NCBI GenBank assembly: GCA_964389685.1
Contig: CAYMFM010000070.1
Coordinates: 1 to 20,952, forward strand
Origin: G020353115 sp964389685
GTDB lineage: Bacteria; Bacteroidota; Bacteroidia; Bacteroidales; VadinHA17
DNA: 20,952 bases
Reading direction: 5' to 3'
Positions 1 to 6,378 of this stretch are shown here, one piece after another. Position numbers and translations under genes: made by a program. How positions within the stretch are numbered: position 1 is the stretch's first letter; the number at the start of each line of letters is the position of its first letter. The notes under the pieces are model-generated. The model ran no database searches. It worked only from the letters and a program-made list of their open reading frames with translations, and was not told where the DNA came from.

Positions 1-2
1 CT

Positions 3-689
3 GCCCAGCAATTGGGGGTTCCTCAGCCTCCTTTGGAGACTGCAAAAGCTTCTGATCAGGAAGTGATCGGGCTACCCGATCCTGATTTCAGTTCAACAGA
101 ACCATTCGGGCTGGTTCAGGCAATTAATGAACGGAAAAGTATCAGAAAATATACCGGAGAGGCACTGACAGTGGAGGAGTTAAGTTTTCTGTTATGGTGT
201 ACGCAGGGAGTCAAGTCCCTTGTGCCCGGTCATGCTACATTCAGGACAGTGCCTTCAGCTGGAGCCCGCCACGCACTGGATACCTACCTGTTGATTAACC
301 GGGTTTCAGATCTCCCACAGGGACTCTATCGCTATCAGGCCATAGACCACCACCTTATTCCTGTCTATTCAGGGGATGGATTTGCCAGCCGTATCGTACA
401 AGGGGCATTGGGTCAGGAAATGATACGGTCTGCTGCGGTATGTTTTATCTGGGTGGCTGTTACAGAGAGAATGAATTGGCGGTATAGCGAACGGGGATTC
501 CGTTACCTGTTCCTCGATGCCGGTCATGTTTGCCAGAATCTTTACCTGAGTGCCCAGGCTATTCATGCCGGTACTTGCGCTATTGCAGCCTTTGATGATG
601 ATCAGATGAACGACATTATCGGCGTTGACGGTGCAGATGAGTTTGTTATCTATATGGCGAGTGTGGGGAAGGAGGAGAAGGAAGGATGA
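3..689 (+). CDS. SagB-type nitroreductase family protein, 5' partial
   Basis: FMN-dependent nitroreductase-fold protein of the SagB/ThcOx-like branch. Visible are the ERKSIRKYTG segment (the Arg/Ser flavin-binding stretch at the start of the fold), the EELSFLLWCTQGV helix and the PSAGARHALDTYLL strand, in the usual order and spacing. The reading frame is open to the window edge: a TTG exists at 12, but the codons before it encode A-Q-Q. That would fit a signal-peptide end (AQQ), so the protein may be exported and its true start lies outside the window. No YcaO, precursor peptide or other azole-forming partner is visible, so a role in peptide modification cannot be claimed; a generic oxidoreductase is equally likely. 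The C-terminus (GKEEKEG then TGA) is formed from the first units of the adjoining repeat array. Confidence 0.8.
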   Translation, partial: AQQLGVPQPPLETAKASDQEVIGLPDPDFSSTEPFGLVQAINERKSIRKYTGEALTVEELSFLLWCTQGVKSLVPGHATFRTVPSAGARHALDTYLLINRVSDLPQGLYRYQAIDHHLIPVYSGDGFASRIVQGALGQEMIRSAAVCFIWVAVTERMNWRYSERGFRYLFLDAGHVCQNLYLSAQAIHAGTCAIAAFDDDQMNDIIGVDGADEFVIYMASVGKEEKEG

Positions 690-819
690 TGGATGAAGGA
701 TGATGGAGGACGGTGGAGAAGGAAGGATGAAGGATGATGGATGAAGGATAAAGGATAAAGGATGAAGGATGATGGATGACGGTGGAAGGATGATGGATGA
801 CGGTGGAGAAGGAAGGATG

Positions 820-841
820 TGCCATAGGCATGCCTTCGGCA
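820..841. repeat. 22-bp double-hairpin element, island 1 copy 1
   Basis: Two adjacent 11-mers, TGCCATAGGCA and TGCCTTCGGCA, each able to form a 4-bp stem (TGCC/GGCA) with a 3-base loop. At their junction is the 8-bp palindrome GGCATGCC. Flanked on both sides by GGATG heptads. Identical to the copy at 879-900. Confidence 0.85.
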
Positions 842-878
842 AAGGATGATGGATGAGAAGGATAAAGGATGAAGGATG

Positions 879-900
879 TGCCATAGGCATGCCTTCGGCA
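879..900. repeat. 22-bp double-hairpin element, island 1 copy 2
   Basis: Exact second copy of the element at 820-841, again preceded by GGATG and followed by AAGGA. The identity extends a few bases into both flanks, so the copied unit is longer than the 22-bp core. Confidence 0.85.
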
Positions 901-924
901 AAGGAGGAAGGATGAAGGATGGAT

Positions 925-970
925 GCGCCATAGTCCCAAAGGGATCACTATGTGAGCGTGCCTTCGGCAA
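925..970. repeat. Variant double-hairpin element with inserted stem
   Basis: The right half is the usual TGCCTTCGGCA (959-969). The left half keeps GCCATAG and then continues into a longer stem: CATAGT (929-934) pairs with ACTATG (947-952), and inside it CCC (935-937) pairs with GGG (941-943). It looks like the common element with its first hairpin replaced by a larger one. Confidence 0.6.
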
Positions 971-1026
971 CTTGTTGACTATTAACGATTAACACTTAAC
1001 AATTAACCGTTATTGGTAAATTGGAT
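971..1026. repeat. TTAACAA-type heptad block, island 1
   Basis: AT-rich block with 7-bp steps (TTAACGA, TTAACAC, TTAACAA, TTAACC) flanked by CTTGTTGACTA and TTATTGGTAAATTGGA. It differs at only a handful of positions from 3535-3590 in the other island and has the same orientation. It lies just downstream of the 3' end of miaA. The remaining stretch 1027-1090 shows nothing recognisable. Confidence 0.85.
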
Positions 1027-1090
1027 TCCCAATTTTGAAGGTCGTACATTTCTTTAATCGATAGCAGGAGGTTTATTCCACCGGGCGTGT

Positions 1091-2035
1091 CTAAAAATTT
1101 TTCAGCATCTGTTTTATTATATCCACATTTTCTTCAACCGGCAGGGTTCCATCCAGCCAGTGGATGGTTATTCCTCTTTTTTCCATCCCGCGGAACCAGG
1201 TCATTTGTTTTTTGGCAAACTGATGAATGGCAGTTTCCAGTTTTTTCATCATCTCTTCATATGAATATTCACCCAGAATGTGCCGGGTAATAAACTTGTA
1301 TTCCAGTCCATAATAGATCAGGATGGAGGCAGGGATTCCGGAGTCAAGCAGGTTTCTAACCTCCCCTATCATACCTCCATCCATTCGCCTGACAAGTCGT
1401 TCGGATATTCTATTCCTTCTGGTCTCACGATCCAGATTAATTCCGAAGACGACAGGCAGGATGTGTGGAAAATCATGTTCTGTTTCCGGATGTGCAGCAT
1501 AATACTGCTCGATCTCAATAGCCCGAATCAATCTTTTCCTGGTGCTGGTATCTGTCACGTTATGCAGCGGTTTAAAGGAAGAAAGCATGGCGGTTAGTTC
1601 CTTCATTGATTTCCCTTCCAGGCTTTTTCTCAGCGGGTAATCGGGCGGTACGTTAATTAATCGGTAAGCCCTCAGAATCCCTTCCAGGTACATTCCCGAT
1701 CCGCCACACAGGATGGGCATGTTACCGCGTACTGTCACCTGCCGGAAAACCGGGACAAAATCCTTCTGGTATTCATATACGTTGTATTTGTAACCTGCAT
1801 CCACAATATCGATCAGGTGTACCGGGACAGATCGGTTGTGAACCCTGTAATCGGCATAATCCTTTCCGGTACCCAGGTCCATACCACGATATACCTGGCG
1901 GGAATCGGCGCTGATGATTTCACCCCCTATTTCGGATGCCAGAAGGGAGGCTAACCTGGTTTTTCCGGAAGCTGTAGGTCCCAGGATACAAATAAGGTTA
2001 CAGGAGGATTCGATGTTGTTTCTGCAGGAAACCAT
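1091..2035 (-). CDS. miaA: tRNA dimethylallyltransferase MiaA
   Basis: Transfers the dimethylallyl group from DMAPP to N6 of A37 in tRNAs that read UNN codons, in the cytoplasm. The 314-residue protein has the P-loop GPTASGKT (19-26), the SADSRQVYRGMDLGTGK segment (42-58) with the putative catalytic Asp44, the CGGSGMYLEGIL segment (canonical form GGTGLY), and the C-terminal KKQMTWFR motif typical of MiaA. Length is normal for the short bacterial form. ATG start at 2035; the P-loop begins 18 residues in, a few more than usual, so the first residues are the least certain part. It is divergent from the Yip1-like gene (77 bp apart), and its 3' end faces the first repeat island. Confidence 0.95.
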   Translation of the reverse strand: MVSCRNNIESSCNLICILGPTASGKTRLASLLASEIGGEIISADSRQVYRGMDLGTGKDYADYRVHNRSVPVHLIDIVDAGYKYNVYEYQKDFVPVFRQVTVRGNMPILCGGSGMYLEGILRAYRLINVPPDYPLRKSLEGKSMKELTAMLSSFKPLHNVTDTSTRKRLIRAIEIEQYYAAHPETEHDFPHILPVVFGINLDRETRRNRISERLVRRMDGGMIGEVRNLLDSGIPASILIYYGLEYKFITRHILGEYSYEEMMKKLETAIHQFAKKQMTWFRGMEKRGITIHWLDGTLPVEENVDIIKQMLKNF

Positions 2036-2079
2036 TGAACGGATGTTGCTTTTGGTAAAAGGAGTTATATAAAAATAAT

Positions 2080-2087
2080 TAAATTTG
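2080..2087 (+). promoter_or_regulatory. Bacteroidota-type promoter (-7 box TAAATTTG)
   Basis: Perfect match to the Bacteroidota -7 consensus TAnnTTTG, 25 bp before the ATG at 2113. A TTTG at 2051-2054 could serve as the -33 element, but the 25-bp spacer is slightly long. Likely drives the Yip1-like gene and probably smpB. Confidence 0.55.
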
Positions 2088-2112
2088 TTGAACTTAATGT
2101 AACAGGAGCCAG

Positions 2113-2703
2113 ATGGATCTTATCGAATTTTTCCAGCGAGCAAAAAATTTTATTGCCAGTCCGGTTGAAGAATGGCAGGTTATTAAAGAAGAGCAGGCTA
2201 GCCGATCCGGAGTTGTCAGGAATTACGTCCTTCCCTTTATCTTCTTACTGGCAATAACCACCTTCCTTGGAATTTTCCTGTTCAGAAATTATGTAACAAT
2301 CAGTATCATGGTACTTGGTGCGGTGGTCACTTCGCTCGGGGCTTTTCTATCCATTTACATATCAGCATATATCATCAATGAACTGGCACCAAGGTTTGAA
2401 TCAAAAAAGGACTTTACATCGTCCTTTAAACTGGCAACCTACTCTTATACAGCTGTATTCATTACCCATTCCATCGCCAGCCTGCTTTTACCACTTTTTT
2501 TTATTGTCATTTTTGGTCTCTATTCCATATATATTTTATGGATGGGGTTGGGTCCCATGATGGAAACGCCGAAAGAGAGCAGGTTAATCTACGGGATCAT
2601 CTGTTCCATTACAATCCTGGTTGTATATGTATTATTGAATACGGGTCTTGGAGCACTCTCAACCAGCCTGTTTGTCTCCTATGGGATGAATACCCTTACC
2701 TGA
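2113..2703 (+). CDS. Yip1-family integral membrane protein
   Basis: A 196-residue polytopic inner-membrane protein that I place in the Yip1-domain group. It begins with a soluble amphipathic N-terminus (about 1-36, ending in a conserved-looking segment with SPVEEW). About five hydrophobic segments follow, near 37-57, 64-85, 110-133, 131-147 and 159-176. The GLYSIYILWMGLGPMMETP stretch resembles the typical Yip1 signature in which a short loop with a Pro follows a long membrane helix. No catalytic residues are visible and the bacterial function is unknown. ATG at 2113 lies 25 bp after a good -7 box. smpB follows after 68 bp on the same strand, so the two may be co-transcribed. Confidence 0.75.
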   Translation: MDLIEFFQRAKNFIASPVEEWQVIKEEQASRSGVVRNYVLPFIFLLAITTFLGIFLFRNYVTISIMVLGAVVTSLGAFLSIYISAYIINELAPRFESKKDFTSSFKLATYSYTAVFITHSIASLLLPLFFIVIFGLYSIYILWMGLGPMMETPKESRLIYGIICSITILVVYVLLNTGLGALSTSLFVSYGMNTLT

Positions 2704-2771
2704 CCAGTTTGTTGTTATCCTAAGGTTCCGGCCTGTTCTGTACGACTTACCTTGAAAAAAACGGAAATTCA

Positions 2772-3218
2772 ATGAGTGCTAACATCTCCATAAAAAACCG
2801 AAAAGCTTACCATGATTACTCCGTCCTGGAGAAATTCACCGCAGGAATCCAGCTGACCGGTACTGAAATCAAATCAATCCGACTGGGTAAGGTCAGCCTG
2901 ACTGATGCATACTGCTTTTTCATCGATCATGAATTGTGGGTTCGCGGGATACACATTGCCGAATACGCCTGGGGGAGTTACAACAACCACATTCCCAACA
3001 GGGACAGAAAATTGTTGTTGAACAAGAAGGAATTGCTGAAGCTGAAGAGAAAAATAACGGAGAGTGGTTTAACGATTGTTGCATTGCGGTTATTCCTTAC
3101 TGACAAGGGATTGGCAAAACTTGATATTGCACTGGCAAAGGGGAAGAGGGAATACGACCGGAGAGAGGAGCTGAAACGAAAGGATGCAAGGCGGGAGATG
3201 GACCGGAGGGAAGGGTAA
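2772..3218 (+). CDS. smpB: SsrA-binding protein SmpB
   Basis: Binds the tRNA-like domain of tmRNA and brings it to stalled ribosomes for trans-translation. The 148-residue protein shows the family landmarks in order: NRKAYHDYSVLEKFTAGIQL at the N-terminus, GTEIKSIRLGKVSLTDAY, the HIAEY segment, HIPNRDRKLLLNKKEL, and the basic C-terminal tail (KGKREYDRREELKRKDARRE) that enters the decoding centre. Length is typical. The TAA stop is followed within three bases by the second repeat island, with no ordinary terminator in between. The ssrA gene itself is not in the window. Confidence 0.96.
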   Translation: MSANISIKNRKAYHDYSVLEKFTAGIQLTGTEIKSIRLGKVSLTDAYCFFIDHELWVRGIHIAEYAWGSYNNHIPNRDRKLLLNKKELLKLKRKITESGLTIVALRLFLTDKGLAKLDIALAKGKREYDRREELKRKDARREMDRREG

Positions 3219-3220
3219 TA

Positions 3221-3250
3221 GGTGCTGGGTGCTTGTTGCTGGGTGCTGGG
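3221..3250. repeat. GGTGCTG-type heptad array
   Basis: Starts 3 bp after the smpB stop codon: GGTGCTG GGTGCTT GTTGCTG GGTGCTG, strict 7-bp period. A more degenerate run of the same type (GGTGCTG GGTACTC GGTCCTC GGTGCTG) recurs at 3336-3363 before the second 84-bp copy. Confidence 0.85.
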
Positions 3251-3325
3251 TAAAAGCCATGAGCGGTATGCCATAGGCATGCCTCCGGCAAGTTATGAGA
3301 GATGAGTTGTGAGTGGTGAGTTGTG
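3242..3325. repeat. 84-bp direct repeat, copy 1
   Basis: Begins with a GGTGCTG unit, carries the 22-bp double-hairpin element (3269-3290) and ends in GAGTTGT/GAGTGGT heptads. It is identical base for base to 3357-3440; the offset between copies is 115 bp. Confidence 0.92.
3269..3290. repeat. 22-bp double-hairpin element, island 2 copy 1
   Basis: TGCCATAGGCA followed by TGCCTCCGGCA. Relative to island 1 the only change is in the loop of the second hairpin (TTC to TCC); both stems and the central GGCATGCC palindrome are kept. The flanks are unrelated to those in island 1. Confidence 0.85.
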
Positions 3326-3356
3326 GGAAAAAAGAGGTGCTGGGTACTCGGTCCTC

Positions 3357-3440
3357 GGTGCTGGGTAAAAGCCATGAGCGGTATGCCATAGGCATGCCTC
3401 CGGCAAGTTATGAGAGATGAGTTGTGAGTGGTGAGTTGTG
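3357..3440. repeat. 84-bp direct repeat, copy 2
   Basis: Perfect copy of 3242-3325. Identity stops at the GTG after the last GAGTTGT heptad; copy 1 continues GGAAAAAAG and copy 2 continues AGAAAGGAAGG. Confidence 0.92.
3384..3405. repeat. 22-bp double-hairpin element, island 2 copy 2
   Basis: Same sequence as 3269-3290, lying inside the second 84-bp copy. Confidence 0.85.
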
Positions 3441-3449
3441 AGAAAGGAA

Positions 3450-3477
3450 GGATGAGGGATGAAGGATGACGGATAAC
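3450..3477. repeat. GGATGAA-type heptads in island 2
   Basis: Four exact 7-bp steps: GGATGAG, GGATGAA, GGATGAC, GGATAAC. This is the same family that makes up most of island 1, here placed after the duplication and before the AT-rich block. Confidence 0.85.
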
Positions 3478-3502
3478 AAAGATAGGGGCCGAAAGTTATC
3501 CG
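3470..3502. repeat. Inverted repeat with 8-bp arms
   Basis: CGGATAAC (3470-3477) and GTTATCCG (3495-3502) are perfect inverted arms around a 17-base loop. The left arm is the last GGATAAC heptad. It could act as a weak terminator for smpB, although no clear T-run follows. The stretch 3503-3534 shows nothing else. Confidence 0.5.
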
Positions 3503-3534
3503 TTGATTTATTGTAAGATTGTTACTCTCATTAA

Positions 3535-3590
3535 CTTATTGACTATTAACAATTAACACTTAACAATTAACCATTATTGGGAAATTGGAA
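3535..3590. repeat. TTAACAA-type heptad block, island 2
   Basis: Nearly identical to 971-1026: CTTATTGACTATTAAC, then TTAACAC and TTAACAA units, then CCATTATTGGGAAATTGGA. It stands at the same place in the island, nearest the 3' end of the leftward gene. Nothing recognisable lies between 3591 and 3652. Confidence 0.85.
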
Positions 3591-3652
3591 TCTAAAAATC
3601 ACAATGAGTAAACTACTGTTCAGGAAATACGGTTGACGGTTCGGCTTACTAT

Positions 3653-4987
3653 TTATTGCTGGAAGAAGAATTCGATGAACTCATAGATATCCTGCTTGGA
3701 GAGGAAGGTTCTGAAATCAAAGAAAGCATCGATCGAGTGAAGCAGTTCATCGAACGAAATGGTTCCGTCTTCATCGGTGTCAAATGATTTAAACTGATTG
3801 GGAATAGCTTTTCCCGATCCCCTGCCATACCTGGAAAAAATAACTTGCCGGTTGAGGTAGTAAGTGACATTTTCGCGTTCTACAGCATCTTTTTGAGCAA
3901 GGAGGGCTATGATTTCCTCTTCAGAAAGGCTGACACCTTCTTCGTTTACAAAGGCCCCGTATGGTGTATTCAATTCCTGGTCACTGTAATTGGGCACTCC
4001 ATCCTGATCTCCATCCAGCGGGCAACCGTCAGCATCCACTTCAGCCCCAAACTGTGTAAAGGGGCACTGATCGAAAAAGTCCAGGACCCTATCTCCATCT
4101 TCATCTTCCTGCATTGTTTCATCGAATTCTGCTTCGACAAACAATTTCGGAAGGTTCATAATGATGGGCATATTAAACAGGTCAATATGCAGGGATACAT
4201 AGGCATTGGTAAATATGTCGTTCCCTTTGTTTCCAAACAATCCGTAATCATCGGAGGTTTTATTATCCGTGTAATCGGTAAAGAGAAAGTGGAATGATGT
4301 GCCGAACCGCAGACTGATCCGTTCCGACAGTGCCAGGTCAAATCCCACATCCAATGGAATGCTGAAGCTGGATTCGGAAAATTTACCATATCCATAGAGA
4401 TCAGCTTCCCTGAGGTCTGTTTCGTAGGTATAATCTCTGGTTGTCAGGTTACCCTCCGAATCAAGTATGGTTCCTCCGGAGGTATAGATATAGGATAAAC
4501 TGTCCGCATCCATCAGGTCTCCTTTCGAATTAAACCGGAATGATTCAATACCGATCCCAACGTACGGACTGAGTGCCCACCTGTTTCTCTGAAAATCCCT
4601 GAGACTGAGGTGGAGACCGATGCCAAAATCCGTAACCTCAGTCCGGAAGTTCAAGGTTTTCCCGGGTTTATTCTGGTTTCCGGAAAGAGCGCCTGCAAGG
4701 TAAAAGAATTCAAGGTTTATCCGGCGAGCACGGTCCAGGTAGGAGGATACGGTAATTTTCGGGGAGAACCGGCCGCTGACCGGCGTATGAAAATTGTCGT
4801 TTACATCACCAAAGAAGTTGAGGGTTCCTGTGCCTATTCCGATCACCGGTTTGTACTGAAAATAGGACGGAGCCTCTTCCTCAACGGAGAGACTATCCCC
4901 CGGTATCACCTGTCCGAAAAGGTTATCCTGGTATGGGAACACCAGAAAAACAAACGATATGTATAGAATAACTTTCCTCACTGGCAT
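3653..4987 (-). CDS. Outer-membrane beta-barrel protein with TSP3 repeats and EF-hand
   Basis: A 444-residue secreted protein. It has a signal peptide at about 1-25 (hydrophobic LYISFVFLVF, then FGQ). About 260 residues of alternating aromatic/polar strands typical of a Bacteroidota outer-membrane barrel follow (about 27-285). From 295 come acidic thrombospondin type 3-like repeats (DEDGDRVLDFFDQCP, then VDADGCPLDGDQDGVPNYSD). Residues 403-414 (DTDEDGTISFDE) form a canonical EF-hand loop with acidic or Gly residues at 1, 3, 5, 6 and 12. Many barrel-TSP3 proteins continue into an OmpA peptidoglycan-binding domain; none is visible, and the C-terminus instead holds the EF-hand and a Phe-rich helix. 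The gene lies 38 bp after the SPOR-protein gene on the same strand, so the pair is probably one transcript. Calcium binding is inferred from the motifs; the function is unknown. Confidence 0.75.
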   Translation of the reverse strand: MPVRKVILYISFVFLVFPYQDNLFGQVIPGDSLSVEEEAPSYFQYKPVIGIGTGTLNFFGDVNDNFHTPVSGRFSPKITVSSYLDRARRINLEFFYLAGALSGNQNKPGKTLNFRTEVTDFGIGLHLSLRDFQRNRWALSPYVGIGIESFRFNSKGDLMDADSLSYIYTSGGTILDSEGNLTTRDYTYETDLREADLYGYGKFSESSFSIPLDVGFDLALSERISLRFGTSFHFLFTDYTDNKTSDDYGLFGNKGNDIFTNAYVSLHIDLFNMPIIMNLPKLFVEAEFDETMQEDEDGDRVLDFFDQCPFTQFGAEVDADGCPLDGDQDGVPNYSDQELNTPYGAFVNEEGVSLSEEEIIALLAQKDAVERENVTYYLNRQVIFSRYGRGSGKAIPNQFKSFDTDEDGTISFDELLHSIDAFFDFRTFLSKQDIYEFIEFFFQQ

Positions 4988-5025
4988 ACTTGCCGGTTTA
5001 AATGATTGCCTGCAATAATAACCAA

Positions 5026-6315
5026 TTACCTGAACCAGACCTGGTTTGTCAGTTCAAGGGCTCTTTTGACCGGTATCCTTTTACCATCGGTATATGCACA
5101 AATAAACGCCTCCTTCAGTCCGGATGTTCGTAACAGGCGGTTTGCGTATTCTCTTGCTTCCCGGTAGATTGAAAAGGATCCGGTAGTATATTTATACCAT
5201 CCTTCGTGAAACTCAGAGGATATCTTTCCCTCAATTTTATACGGTTTGAAAAATGTTTCAATGTTCAATGGTGTTCTTGCAGCACTGATCTGCACTTTAT
5301 ACACTACTCCGGCTTTTGTTTCGGTTCTTACGGGTTGGGTGACCTGTTTTACCGGTTGCTGCACTTCCTTAACCTGCTCCATCGGTTTCTCCTGAGGCTC
5401 TACCAGAGAGGCCATAATCCCATTCAATTCGCCGGCAGATACATTGGTCAGCTTTATCGCTTTTTCGACAATCGGAATACTTCTTGCCACATCACCCTGC
5501 ATGTAAGTAAATGTTCCTTTCAGGGCACCTTTCCCGAGAGCCTGTCCTCCTTCAGGTGTCAACTTATAGGAGACCACAAAGAGTGGATCGTCAGGCAGGT
5601 CTATCCAGAGAAATTTAGCAATACCGGATTTAAACGAAAAAATTGATCCCTGGCTGCTTATGCTTTCTGCCATAAATCCTGCGGGAACCTGTTCTTCCAC
5701 CCGGGCAAGTCTCTTCACTTCAGCTGGGCAAACCAGGACATTCACGATCCAGGCATTATCGGTTTCTGAAAAATAGGGTACTTCCCGGTAGCAGGCAATA
5801 TCATATGGTCGGACGGTAATACCAGGTTCCACAACTTTCTCTTTAAAATCTGCAATATCCACAATCAGACCGGGATCAACATTCGGTGATGGTGTAATGG
5901 TTATGGTTCTGGGAGGTATTGTAACTTCATTTCGTTCATCCACCTCAATATAGGAAAATTTCCCTGCCAGGGTGAACTCTCCCTTGAGGGTTTCGTGTGC
6001 CTGTATGGTGTAGTTGAATCGTAAATCATTCCCTTCCGGAAGCTTTATCCAGATCAGATGAACCCTTTGATCCTCAAAAGTAAAATCAGCATTTTTCGCC
6101 TGACCTGCTCGTGCGGTAATCCCCGGTGGCAATGTCTGTTGAAAACGTGCAAATCCCTGCTGACCTGCAGTATTTACCCGGATCTCTACCAGAACGGTAG
6201 TTCCGGCAACCATCTGATCAGGAACAGTCATTGACAGGGTAACCTGTTGACCGGATACTGATCCACAAAAAAAGAGCAAGATCAAAAAATTGAACATGAT
6301 ATTTCTACGGACCAT
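5026..6315 (-). CDS. Secreted protein with duplicated beta-domain and SPOR domain
   Basis: A 429-residue exported protein. Signal peptide 1-22 (FLILLFFCGSVSG, then QQ). Two homologous beta-rich domains lie at about 54-135 and 203-285: GFARFQQTLPPGITA matches RLARVEEQVPAGFMA, and LIWIKLPEG matches FLWIDLPDD. A Gln/Lys/Pro-rich linker (about 305-335) and a C-terminal SPOR-like domain (about 336-417, beginning GVVYKVQISA) follow. SPOR domains bind denuded glycan strands at division sites, so the protein may be periplasmic and septum-associated; that is inference. The ATG at 6315 is chosen because it gives a clean signal peptide; the frame is open 22 codons further upstream, but that extension runs through the promoter region and palindrome. 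The downstream gene is the TSP3/EF-hand barrel. Confidence 0.7.
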   Translation of the reverse strand: MVRRNIMFNFLILLFFCGSVSGQQVTLSMTVPDQMVAGTTVLVEIRVNTAGQQGFARFQQTLPPGITARAGQAKNADFTFEDQRVHLIWIKLPEGNDLRFNYTIQAHETLKGEFTLAGKFSYIEVDERNEVTIPPRTITITPSPNVDPGLIVDIADFKEKVVEPGITVRPYDIACYREVPYFSETDNAWIVNVLVCPAEVKRLARVEEQVPAGFMAESISSQGSIFSFKSGIAKFLWIDLPDDPLFVVSYKLTPEGGQALGKGALKGTFTYMQGDVARSIPIVEKAIKLTNVSAGELNGIMASLVEPQEKPMEQVKEVQQPVKQVTQPVRTETKAGVVYKVQISAARTPLNIETFFKPYKIEGKISSEFHEGWYKYTTGSFSIYREAREYANRLLRTSGLKEAFICAYTDGKRIPVKRALELTNQVWFR

Positions 6316-6378
6316 AATGTTGTATTTATGAGGTGGTTGAATGGATGATAATTTTATACAATAATAACAATTTATTAA

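Larger units (their letters stand above)
664..924. repeat. GGATGAA-type heptanucleotide tandem array
   Basis: From the last codons of the nitroreductase onward the sequence is a degenerate tandem array with a 7-bp step: GGATGAA, GGATGAT, GGATAAA and GGATGAC units, sometimes broken by GGTGGAGAAGGA-like interruptions. Two 22-bp double-hairpin elements are embedded at 820 and 879. Since 7 is not a multiple of 3, the reverse strand reads through in all frames as a false HPSSFIL-like repeat protein. The same heptad family recurs at 3450-3477. Confidence 0.9.

Noticed and set aside
1..689. Biosynthetic cluster for azole-modified peptides based on the SagB-like protein
   Set aside because: No YcaO, precursor peptide or transporter nearby; SagB-type enzymes also occur alone as generic nitroreductases.
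369..970. Overlapping minus-strand frames rich in HPSSFIL-type repeats (369-890, 646-948, 650-970)
   Set aside because: They are translations of the GGATGAA heptad array; because 7 is not a multiple of 3, all frames stay open. They overlap the nitroreductase and have no start context or domain.
2978..3395. Minus-strand frames across the second repeat island and the smpB 3' end
   Set aside because: Antisense to smpB and made largely of heptad-repeat translation (for example two copies of MPMAYRSWLLPST); no coding signal.
664..3477. CRISPR array
   Set aside because: The repeats are heptads and a 22-bp palindromic element without regular unique spacers of 30-40 bp, and no cas genes are present.
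3845..4966. Plus-strand frames at 3845-4297 and 4610-4966
   Set aside because: Antisense shadows of the TSP3/EF-hand barrel gene; no recognisable domain or start signal.
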